Source: Acanthaster planci (Eukaryota > Echinodermata > Asteroidea > Valvatida > Acanthasteridae). From it: 64,000 nt of DNA. The position numbers and the translations under genes were made by a program. The stretch is from the NCBI RefSeq assembly GCF_001949145.1, contig NW_019091636.1, positions 88,752-152,751 on the forward strand. Direction: 5' to 3'. The notes under the pieces are model-generated. The model had not been told where the DNA came from. It did no database searches and saw only the letters and a program-made list of their open reading frames with translations. This document shows positions 50,001-62,000 of this stretch, piece after piece. The first letter of the stretch is position 1. The number at the start of each line of letters is the position of its first letter.

Positions 50001-53000
50001 TGTACATTTAATCCACATAACTGCTTATGTTTGGCAATTACATGCGAATCTATCCGGTTCGTAAGTGACTTCGTCACAAAGGTGGATGCGCCACGATTTG
50101 CAGGCCCCCATTGGACGATCACTGAAGTTGTGCGTTAACCTCCAGTTCCATGGTTCCATGTAAACGATGACCAATGCATGTACACGTAACTCCATGTGCA
50201 TTGCATGTGCAGTGGGCGTGGTTAAAACTGAAGTGGCGTCACACTTACGAGCCAGATACACACATGGGCATGTGTCTGTACATGTACCAGTATTGTAAAG
50301 TACATCTCGTGCTCAAAACTAAAATCAAAGTAAAAACAGTTTCTACGATACTGAGGCACAGCAATTAATGAATCAAAACATGTACAATGAACTTTGACAA
50401 AACCATGACGGTTGAGAGTGAAACTTGAGTTGTTCCCAGTTCCAGTGCATATTATTGTTTTCTTACTGCACTTTCAGGCAATGGAAGGTTCCTTCCTACA
50501 TAGTTCTGGAGTGGTGGCGACATGATGGCAGCGTATGGTGGCCGTGAGCTTCTGAAGTTCTCCCCTACTCCAAGCTTGTACAACCCTCTCGTGACAGTTT
50601 AATTCTGTGTGTGTTGGTTTCCCCGCCTTGTTCATTTAGTAGCCCGAAGCCCACTTTCAATCTGGCTTATTGCTCGATGGCATGATGAAGTCCAGCAGAT
50701 GAAGTCTAGGTGTTCTCTGATCTGGGAGAAGTTGTCTATAAGCGGCCATGAAGTCCCTCATGCTTGTCTCTGTAAACCAAATAAATTACTTCTCCTCGAG
50801 GCCTTTCTGGGTTCACTGTTGCTGTTTCATCTGGGGCGTGATCACTCAGGTTGTTGCTCTTTGTCCCCGGCTGCCCCATGGAGCTGAGATAACTGCCTGT
50901 CTACCACATGGCAAGCACTTTCAAAAGCATCAATTTCTTGAAGACTCTGAGCGACATATGCAGTTTCGTCAGGATGATCTACAGATGAAATGAAATGCTA
51001 GAATGTTACATGTACATTGTATTTTTAATAAACAAATGATTAAACCTAACATACATGTATACCAACAGATTTTGTGTCAAATAATGTTGCTTCCAATTTA
51101 CACGGTCGGTTTCAATCGGCACAAGGGGACAGAGAACACTTCAAGAAACATCTTTAGCACAATGCTGGATTCCTCCATCTTTCAGGAAGTGATGGCGGTT
51201 TGCTTTGCAATAATTATTCAGTATTATTGTGGTGGGAGACTGTGAAATGCATGGTGGTGGCAGACAAACCGGTCCTTTTCTGCAGTTGTGCACGTGCTCA
51301 GAACTAACATGTATGCCTAGAACTGCACCGTCGTGCACGCCCACATCAACCAAAAAGGACCGTTGTGTCTGCTGCCACTGCATATCTCAAAGTCTCCCAT
51401 TACGTCCTGCAGGTGATGAAATTTACTATTTAAATTTTAATCAAACATGCATTTATGCAGCTACACTGGTATTTTTATAAGCATGTTTTGAAAAATTTTG
51501 TTTTGAAATCAAGTTGAAATTTATTGTGAAATGAAAATCCTACCCGACCACCAGTTGTTGTGGCACTGAGTTAGTCGATCATCGTCTTTTAACTTTAGTT
51601 ACACGTATGTCCACTTCTCAGCAATATCTTGTACAACTTTTGGTATGGGTTCTCCATGCAGGCCGCATTTCACGTGGTCTTTGAGTTCGCTGCAGCAGTT
51701 CTACAGTTCTAGTTCTTATACATGAGATTGTGAATCCCTGCTGCCTTGATGATTACAAATTTAGGACTAGGCCTAGCTTGTCAGTAGGTGGAATATTCAA
51801 TAGTTTGACCGCATGTATGACTGATCATATGTTCCAATTTTCCCATTTTTTGGCACTTGCTGCAAACGACTTCCAGGTTGTCAAGTAGAATGCTTAGAGC
51901 TCGGGGACTCTTTGTGATTTGTTCGTACTTGATGTCAGCCGTGCACTCTGGACACGTCAAACTGGACATGTCAGGCTTGTCAGTGATGTGCTTGAATGCA
52001 TGCTGGAAGTATGCAGTGAGGCAGGCGGCACAGAAGTAGTGCTCACAGGGGGTCTGAACACATGGCCTGCTCAAAATACACTGACAAAGGCAACATATGA
52101 AAATGCTCCCATCTTCGCTGCTGGGGATCAAGTCCAAACTAACAGGCTGTTGCTTGCCCGAATCACTTGATGCTCCACCAAGGTGTGCAAAAATGTTTTC
52201 ATCGGTGCAGCCGAAAGGACTTTGTGTGTCCTGTACCGGTTGACAAGATGCCAAAGATCGTCGTCTCTTGACGTGATTGTGTGAACCGCCCCCCTTTCCT
52301 TGCTTACGTACAAGCTCACACACAAAGCATGTTTCACTGTGTGGAGGCCAGTCGGATTGGATTTTCTGATTCACAAGGAGTTTATTTACATCATAGTGTC
52401 GAGTAGCCCCTGTGAAATGGCGGATTTTTCTGGCACATCTCTCACAAGTAAAGGCTGGGTGTTGGTCTGGCCTGTCGTTCCACGTACTCACTTGAAACAC
52501 AGCGAGGATTTCCCTTCGAACAATGCTGCAGGGGAGTGGCTTTCGTTTTGGCTTTCTCTGTCCCGGGTGCAGCCTTTCTGTACAGATTCTACAAATCTTC
52601 CCGAGCGACACTTGATGAAATTGAAAGCTCATTGCGACTAATAACGCATTTTGCAACAACTACCAAAATCTGAAAATGGTTACTCAGACATTTCGTTGAG
52701 GAGTGAGCCCGCGCCAACAGTTTTTGTAGCGCGCGCTGTTGCGTTAGGTCGGCTGGTACCCGCGCTTCTTGTTGTCACGTAATGGTACATTATGAACCAG
52801 CGATCCAACTCGGACGTGATGCTAGAACCACCAGTCCGAAATCTCCCGGTGTAACGCGAGAACTCGTCAGGCTATTTTCAGGGTTGTTGACCCATGGAGG
52901 TAGAATTGACCCAACAAAGAAAAGAAATGTCGCTTTAAATTTCTTATTTATAATTCATGTATTGCCGGATATACTTTGTTTCAAGGATCGTTTTCATGTC

Positions 53001-56000
53001 CTCTGGTTAGGCCAAGGGCATCGTAAGTATCAGCGCTCGGTGAAATTGTCACCGCAAATTCACCCAAAATGTCTGTGGATGAATTCTCTTCTTGTATTTT
53101 TATTTCAGCGTTGTATTTTGACCAACTTTTGTCACGAATGACGGGTAAACCTCTGCACAAATCTATGAACGATTGCGACGAAACTGGACACGGCGCCTGT
53201 TTCCGTTTTGAGGAGCGCCTTGTTTGTGACGTCACTCGCATAACCGGAGTTAGTAAATAACAAACCAATACTCGCTGAAAGTTTTGCCGTGCCCGGCGTG
53301 CCCCGGCGCCGGGGCACGGCGGGATCGATGTGTGATGCGAATGCGGTTATTTCATGTCCTTGGCCCAGTTTTTTCCAAAGTGTTTAATTGCTGTTTTAAT
53401 TTCAATTTATGCATAGTGAACCTGTGGTTTGTAATTTGTGGTATGCTTTTTGGTTGAGCATCTCCTAGTGACCGTGGAGAAAGTACTTTTACTAGGCCAG
53501 TGTGCTGTCATTCTCAGGCTTCAACTTTTTTCCCCCTATCTGATGTGAAATTGTAAGCGTAATAGTAAGTCTGATAGTGCCACAAAACATCACGTAAGAT
53601 GTATAAAAGAGCCGGAGCCAAATGTTACAGGATTTCACTTTAGTTTAGACACTTCAGGCCTATACTTGGGTATTGGTTTCAGAAACAAGCTTGAGACGGA
53701 GATGGAGTTGAGTATTGAAAAATGGCCCATGTTAGACATGTTAGAGAGATTATCTGGTTTGTAAGTGTGACGTTACTTCAGTTTTAACTACGCCCACTGC
53801 ACATGCACTGTACATACAGTTACATGCATTGATCACTCCATACATGGAGCCTTGGAACCGGACGTTAACACGCAACTTTAACGATCGTCCAATGGGAGCC
53901 TACAAATTGTGGCGCATCTGCCTTTGTGACAAAGTCACTTGTGAACCGGATTGGCTGTCAGTCGTACCAGTGTACAAATTGCTTGTTTTTTTGTGTGGGG
54001 GTTATTACTCTGACGACTCAATGAAGACAATTTTGGCCATCATTTAACATCTCCGACTCTTATCGTCCGTATCTGTGCCAGTTGCATTAAATTTCCAGTT
54101 GACTGCATCTATGTAGTTGACCTTGGATATAGACCAGTAAATAGGGCTTTGCATACTGGGCCCATACAGGATACATAGGGACAGCTTTTGACTTGGTCTA
54201 AGTTTTGTGGACGTCCACTACATTTTATGAACTGAAATTGTACCTTTGATGTGTGGGATTGTATACTCGGGGACCCCCCAGTTTTTGACATGTTAATCCT
54301 GCAAAACTTGTAAGCCCCCCCCCCAAAAAAAGCAAAAAAACAAAGGCAGTACTCTTTATTGTGGAGACCCAGGCTATATGTTGGAAATTTCAAACTTTGA
54401 ATTGTGAGAAAATGTGACTTTCTTACTGATAAACCAGCCATGCAAAGTTTAATCCACCATGTGTCGCATTAAAACACAGTTTCCCTTCATACAGGTAATT
54501 TCCCTCAAAACCCTACCCGTTTTGACGTCAACCCTACACTGCAGTTATTGAACATGATGTCACAGCCATCTATCCATTATTGATGGAGTGTACATAGGGC
54601 CCTGTTTATGATACAGATGCTTGTGTACGTCAGGAACTGTTTAGCAATGTTGCCTGCATCTTTTAAGTCGCAATGGAAAACATGGCTTCAGTTACTGTCA
54701 TCAATGATTTCACTGTTATCACTTCAGATTTGTGGTCCTGATTTCTTTTTTCTTATTCACCATTCAGACGCTTGCCCTGACGTGACCTGTCGGATGTTCT
54801 GTCTATTTGGTTTCAAGAAGGACTCTAACGGCTGCGACATCTGTGAATGCTACGAGCCACCAGGTACGCCACAGAAAAACTTGTAAATCGGCACCTTTTG
54901 TGTTGAGTTGAATTGTCAATTTGATCCTGTGCCAAGAAGTAGGCCTCGTACAAATCAGTCAGCTGCATTTTGAAATTACACATAAGTGCATGAACAATGG
55001 TAATGGTTGCAACCACTTCCCATGAGTTTTATGTGATTTGAAGCTGCAGCCAAATAGTTCAGACATGTCCATAGAAGTCCATGCTGCCTTCATAACATTC
55101 CCGTGGTGCCAGGCGCAAGCGTTACTAGGCCTGTGCACGTTAACCTCTCCAAAAACAGGCAAGGATTCATTATGAATTTAATCAAGAGAAATGGATATAA
55201 AATGTAAATGTATAAAACGATAGCCAGTTCCGTCTGAAAATGCCTGACAAGACGGAAGTCATTTGTTCATTTGATGTGTTTCAGCCGCTCATCCTGGTAC
55301 CTGCCCCATTGGTGTCCTGCCTCAAGACATGATTGGAGCGTGTGTGGAAAGTTGCCACGACGACGGCGACTGCACTGCTCATGAGAAGTGCTGCTCTAAT
55401 GGATGTGGCCACAGTTGCGTGAATGCGACAGCTAGTAAGAAACTCAAATACAATCACATATTTAAGAACCTTTCTTTCAAAAGAATGTTGCCATAACAAG
55501 GAAGATTTTTGTATGGTCACAGGACCTCCCACTCAAATTTTTGCCTCAGAAAAATGCCAAAAATGTAGAGCATGGAAAAGAATAATATCAACCCTAACTT
55601 TGCCATACTTTAGAGCTTGTCAAGAACCTTATAGTGCCCTTTTTTTATCTATTTAAAATTTGAAAATAAGAGAACAGCTTTGAAAGGATATCATTAGACC
55701 AGCATCAAATGCGTCTTTTTGCATGCTTCACAGGTCTAGTCCATATCTTTCAGATATCTTTTCAATTTCTAATTTTACCAGAGAGCTGATAATTCTGTTC
55801 ATTCTTTATAACACGTGTGTCAAATTTGGTTCCGACTTTGTAGTCTTGTGTCCAGACTTCATGTGTGCTATCTACTGTGAGTACGGATATCAGCTGGACC
55901 AGAATGGCTGCAGCACATGCATTTGTCTGGAAGAGCCAGGTATTCAGAACACATCCAGCAAGTTTATTTTCTTGGTTGATATACCGGCATTTGTTCTTCA

Positions 56001-59000
56001 ACCGTGCATACATTCTTGGCCCTACAGTGGAAGAAATGTTGAGTTTGTCTTGTTTTCAAGAGGAGGGCAATTTTGTTTCTATTGTGCATGTGTGGAGATC
56101 GTTATGTGTTACATTTCTCGAAAATGAAACTTAAAATGCTCAGGCTACCTAATGATAGAATCTTTCACAATGTAAAATTTGAGGAACGTGTAATGCTTTT
56201 CACTCCAAAAAGTGTCCGTTTTCATAAGGATGCCAAACTGAGGGGTACATCAAAACCAAGAGCTCAGTTTGCTCTTTCCACTCCGGCGGCTTGAGTCATT
56301 TTCAAAGAGCAGGTCACGTGGTCATCTTCTGTAATTCCCCATAACACTGTGGCTAAAACTTCTAACAGACAGCCAGTGACCCTCAGAGATGCATGGTTGA
56401 TTTCTTTCAGGGTTATGAAAAAATCTCTCACCACAGCAGTTACGATTGTGTGCTGCACCATCATTGTATTAAACATTGACTGTTGTCAAGTGCCCTGCAG
56501 TAGCGTAGCGAGGGGAGGATGTGCCCCCCACAAATTCCCAGTGCCCCCTCAGATGCCCCCCCTCCCGCTGGAAAACTGGTGAATGGATATTAAACAAGGC
56601 TAACAAAAACTTGCCGCCCAAAACCACACCACTGAAAGCTGGTGCCCCCCACCCATGAGATGCTGGGCCCCCTTTGTGCCCCCACCAGTACAATCCTAGC
56701 TACGCCATTGGTTCCATGATCTGATCAGATTTTGTGAAAAGAGGGTTGTCTGCTGCCCTCACCTGTCAAGTAAGAGATAGTGAGCAAGTCCATCCTTTTC
56801 ACATTCATTTCTTCACAGTAGCATTTTTTTTGTTCCAGACATCAGTGGGTTTGCACAATGTTAAAGACGCACATGAAAGTTCTTTATGAAGAGTATTTCT
56901 CTTTCACCTGTTCTTTGCTGTTAGAGGTCTGCAGGGAGGTGTTCTGCGCCATGCATTGCCCCTATGGATTCAAGAAGCTAGCTAATGGATGCCCATACTG
57001 TGAATGCCAGGACACACCCACAGGTAATATTGGTTGGCAAGGACTTTCTCAACTTCATCATTACAAATGGTATTTTTTCACAGCAAACTTGTCCAAGGTG
57101 TGGTATTGTTGTTTTAGGATGAAAACGTGTACCATCTTTATTGGAAAAGAAGATATCTGAAAACCACAGTCATTTGTCCCTCGGTGGCCACTCAAGGTTT
57201 GTGTGACCCTTCTTTTCACATGGTTCCTTTTTTTTAACAGTTTGAAACAGCGTCATATATAGAGCTATATTTACTACAACCATTGCTCTCTGCTACAATA
57301 GCTCCTAGATGTAGCACAGGGATGCTTGAAAGAATACCCAACAGTGTAACTAGACCATTCCAAGGAGATGTCATTTATGTGGGGCCAGTGGGCTCACATA
57401 GGCCTACGATTTAATTTGAGCAAGTGCACGCACTTATGCAAGTCACAACTCCCTGTTGGTTGGAGAGGCGCGCATGTATCACTTGCATCCAAACAGGATG
57501 GCTCCACAGTAACGGCTTCTTATTCTTTCTGTGGATTTGTCAGTAAATGCAGTGGAAATCTGTTATTAAAGTGCCGGGACAGTTGTAGCCATCGTCCATT
57601 ACTGCATACAGACATTGCTACAATGTGATTTATGTAAACTGGCATGGAAAATCCCTGCATGTTTACACATCATGTGGACATGACGTAATCATAAACAGCT
57701 AGCTCACGATTATGTTGACGCTTCTACAACCATGTTATTTGAGTAGCAAACATGTTAGACACAGAAATTTAAAACACTGTCTCACTCACCTGGAAGATAG
57801 ACCAAATGATTGTCTTGTACAAGTGCTATGCGCCTCTGTTTTTGATCGTTCGTCGTCAGAATGTCCGGAGGTGATGTGTATGATGTATTGTGAGACTGGC
57901 TACCAGAGAGATTCCAACGGCTGTGAAGTTTGCCTGTGCAATGAGCAGCGTCCTAGTAAGTGATTGAAATCACGAGTAGCCTTTTAGTCCTCATCAGGCA
58001 GAGTCTTTGTGCAGATGTCTGTACAAGTCCCGTATGCCTGTGTTAAGCTGTGTGCCCCAAGGAATTTGGACATCCTCCTCATAAATATACTTAAAACGCT
58101 CGGTTCAAGGTAGTCTTTAGGCTTGTCTAAGACAGATTTCTGGAGCCACCGGTACTGCCACAACTGAGTATCAGCATTTTGACGCAAAGCCCTAGCCCTA
58201 ACTCCGTAGACACCAACATTTCGGACTTAGCCTCTGTAGTCTTATGGACCACTTCCATTGAAGTGTATCATCAGAGGACTTGGAAAACTTTACGTTACTT
58301 TACTTTAGAGCAGATGTGGCTCCCTACATTCAGAAGCATGCCTGTTGTCCTAATACTGATAGTTATACCAATGTATTTTATCATTACGAGTTAATTATTA
58401 GCATATCTGGATTGGAAATATCAGACCCATTTTGCAACATATGAATGCACAATACTGTAGGATACATTTGAAAATATTTTGATATCATGTTGTTTTACTG
58501 CTGACAGTCATAAGACCTGGGTCATGTCCGAGAGTCGATGCAGATGATGTGGAATTCGGGATGTGTGCCGACATGTGTGACAATGATGCTGAATGCCCCA
58601 CCAATCAGAAGTGTTGTTCCAACAGCTGCGGCGGCCACCAGTGCGTGGATGCGGAGAATGTCCCAGGTAAGAGGGCCTGTGATTGGCATAAGGACCCTTT
58701 TTTTTCTTTTTAAATGAAGTTTTGAAAATATTTCCATTNGTGAATAGAGGGTTTGCATGGCTGCCATCTTGCAGGTCAGTGCTTCTGTTCCACAGGTAAT
58801 ACACAAAATAGGTTTGCCTGAGGAACAATAGAACTGCTGTGCAAGATGGCTACCCTTCGAAGTGTAGTGACACTTTTGTGACAAGGTCTCAGCCTTGCAC
58901 TCTTTTTCCTGTCAAATCATAGTTCAGTTACTTCAGTATTCCAACAGCGCATGTCCTAAATGAAGCAAATCCCAAACTACATTCAGGACTCGCAATATGT

Positions 59001-62000
59001 GTGCAAGAGGTCTTCCCTTCCAGCGCAGCCATGTGCCAACTCATAACTTTGCTTTGTTCTTGAAGGCACTTACTTTTTGAGATACTAAACTGGCTCATTT
59101 TGACTGTGTAACCACTGTGATCAGAGGCAAAAGGTTAATTTTAAAAGAGTTCAAGAATCCTGTGTACATTTCTCCTTTACCACCACAACTCATTTTTTTC
59201 TCCGTGCTGGACAGTCATGAGTTTTCATGCAGATGTCTTGAAGACAGTGGGCATCAATTTTATGAAAATTGCAAGTACTGATGTCATGAGATGTCTATAT
59301 GTGACCCGCTCTGCAAAAAGGGTAATAAATCATGCAGTGCCAAGACATGTTATGACCTGTTCTATTCGGAGAGGGCAACATTTCTTCAAAAATGTGTTTT
59401 TGTGTTTTTTTCATTTAATACTTTCTATAATTTGTATATTTCCAGAATTTGTGACTACAAACATGGATACTGATGAATAAAGATGGAAAATTGATCATTC
59501 ATTTAATCCTACATAGCATTGTGTTCCCAATCGCTACAATTCAAGAGCTTTTTCTCAAATAGTGCTTTTATTGAATCCAAAAATGTGGATATACAAATGT
59601 CTATACATATATCCAGAATGCAGCGCACTGCAGGGGTCATTCATGTATCAAATTGTAGCTTTTGATGTACAGAATCCAGTCATATCAAAAACTCATAACG
59701 TGAATCTGGCGACTTATTACCCATTTTTCTAGAGCTGGTCAAATATTCTAGAGACATTAGGTCCAAAAAGTGTTCTCATTGAAGCATACTCCATGCAGGG
59801 GGGCGCCGACACATGTGAGAACACAAACTGTAACAAAACAACAAGACAAAGAAAACCGTTAACTGTCACTTTGCAGAGGAACTCATAATTGATGGGTTTA
59901 CATTAATGCCAGGCTTTAAAAAGATTTTAATGGGGCAGCTGTTGGGTCATGAACGGGATCGCAGAACTTGATCACTGATCACTCAAGTGTACATGCTAGC
60001 TCTTTTAACTCCAGAAAAAAAAGACATTTTTTACTCATGCATTTTTCAGACCTCTTTTATATAAAGATAAACATTCATCCCTATGTGCTGCAGTTGAGTG
60101 TCCGTCCATGCATTGCATGATGTGGTGCCCTTATGGTTTCCAGAGAGACCAGAATGGATGTGATTTGTGTCTCTGCAATCAACAAACAGGTAGGATGACT
60201 GCTGAGTGTATCAGTATAGGAGCTTGGATGAAACACTTCAGATTTTTTTTGGGAAACATTTCTATTTTGTTGGGATCACTTTCTTCAAAACTAAAAAGAT
60301 TTCAAATTGTTTTATTGTTTTCCTTTGAAAGGCGATTGTCGTTAAAAGGGCACGTGGATCACTTCGTTAATCATAGATGTGATTGTTGTATCATGCGATA
60401 CGTAAATAGGATATGTACCAATAGGAAGAGCAATCTCCTTGTTAACCTTGTAAACTTGTTTGTCTTATTAATGCATTTGTTTTTGTGTCATGTTGTTGAA
60501 TGGTGCTCTAGTCTTGGCCATACTACATCACAAATACTCTTTTTCGATTATTTATTCATGGTAAATAGAGATTCACACAGGGTCCTGTCCGCCTGCTTCC
60601 GCTGACAGTTTTGGCGTCTGCTCTGAATCCTGCGAACACGATGGATCGTGTGCGCCATCGGAGAAATGCTGCCCCAACAGCTGCGGGGCACGCCAGTGCA
60701 CACCTGCAATCATGACAGGTATAATTTAGAAATCACTGTAATGTCTGTGCACAAATGGCTCAGTATGTTAGTTTGCTCCACAAGGCAAGGGTACTGTGTG
60801 TCCCATTGTTTGCCGGAAAATAATGCTCTCCCATTTGACAGAGCACAGGCTTTTACAGCCAAGAACAAAAGATTGACTACCGAGGATAGGGAAATATCTT
60901 CAGTTTCCTTTGTGCAGTTATACCCTGCCCTGTGTCCAAAACTGCGGCTGTGGGTCATGGTAGTGGATTTTGAACGTGGTGTATGTTGCTCGAAAAGTGC
61001 TGAAAATGTTCAATTTGCTTGATGATATTTCAAAATTGACCCCTTCAACCATTGATATGGTTCGAAAGTTTGTTGCTGGTGGGTATACTTTGCCCCCCCC
61101 CCCGAAGTAATATGCCCCCTTTCCGGAGATATCTTTATTGAGGGGTATGCTCGTACTGAACAAATTAAGCTTTGCTGGTGGAACGGGCACACTACTTTAG
61201 CACGTTAAAAACAATTTTGTCGTTTCGGTGGGTGCATAGAAGTGAAGCCTGGAGCATGTCCTGAGGTTACAGACGGTGGCCTTGGCCTGTGCCTGGAAGC
61301 TTGCTCCGCTGACGCCAACTGCACAGGCTCCAAGAAATGCTGCTCCAATGGCTGCGGTCACCAGTGTTCAGAAGCTGTTGACAGGCCAGGTAAATCGAAC
61401 AGATTGTAACATTAATTAGCACCAGCACCGTAGTGTTTTTCTATAGTACTCACTGGTACAATGTACATGTATGTCGTAAAGAGCGTGTGAGCAGTTTTGC
61501 AGAAGTCAGGTGATTTCAGGGGGTACAGGGAGTAACAGCCAGGTGATTTCAGGGGGTACAGGGGTAACAGCCAGGTGATTTCAGGGGGTACAGGGGGTAA
61601 CAGCCAGGTGATTTCAGGGGGNNNNNNNNNNNNNNNNNNNNNNNNNNNNNNNNNNNNNNNNNNNNNNNNNNNNNNNNNNNNNNNNNNNNNNNNNNNNNNN
61701 NNNNNNNNNNNNNNNNNNNNNNNNNNNNNNNNNNNNNNNNNNNNNNNNAACAGCCAGGTGATTTCAGGGGGTACAGGGGGTAACAGCCAGGTGATTTCAG
61801 GGGGTACAGGGGGTAACAGCCAAACAGCCAGGTGATTTCAGGGGGTGCAGGGCGTAACAGGCAGGATAATTTTAGTTTCAGGCAGTTTGATGAAAGGATT
61901 CAATTCTTCACAGAATGTACTGCAGTGGGTTATGCAGTGTGGGGTATGGTTTTTTTTAATTGTTTTATGTGGTAAGTAGCACAATGCTATCTGAAAGATT

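Larger units (their letters stand above)
47786..54767 (+). other. 7 kb intron holding nested gene and mobile elements
   Basis: No WAP or antistasin exon seen. Contents in order: dispersed repeat (47921-48113), tRNA-like SINE (48619-48693), MITE A (50052-50258), MITE B (51233-51400), the antisense RAG1 N-terminus-like gene (51781-52632), a CpG-rich patch (52705-52790), a GC palindrome (53297-53318) and an inverted MITE A (53751-53951). Confidence 0.7.

Noticed and set aside
52330-52345. CACTGTG, the reverse complement of the RSS heptamer CACAGTG, near the RAG1-like gene
   Set aside because: It lies inside the RAG1-like coding sequence, has no nonamer at 12 or 23 bp spacing, and a heptamer is expected by chance in this length.
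52300-52641. 113-codon ORF on the plus strand
   Set aside because: Antisense shadow of the RAG1-like coding region, without domain character.
50052-53951. Inverted MITEs interpreted as the true ends of an N-RAG transposon
   Set aside because: Each copy carries its own pair of inverted ends, so each is complete in itself. Kept only as a finding to test, not annotated as one transposon.
47786-54767. RAG1 catalytic core or RAG2-like gene next to the RAG1-like ORF
   Set aside because: No frame on either strand within the intron shows core motifs or kelch/PHD-like sequence. ORFs around it (for example 51141-51383) read as non-coding or MITE sequence.
61575-61835. Open frame of an 11-residue repeat in the minisatellite
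   Set aside because: A 33 bp period always gives a repeating frame; no start context, splice sites or flanking coding exon in that frame.
61505-61865. CRISPR-like array
   Set aside because: Direct repeats are contiguous with no unique spacers, and the DNA is eukaryotic.
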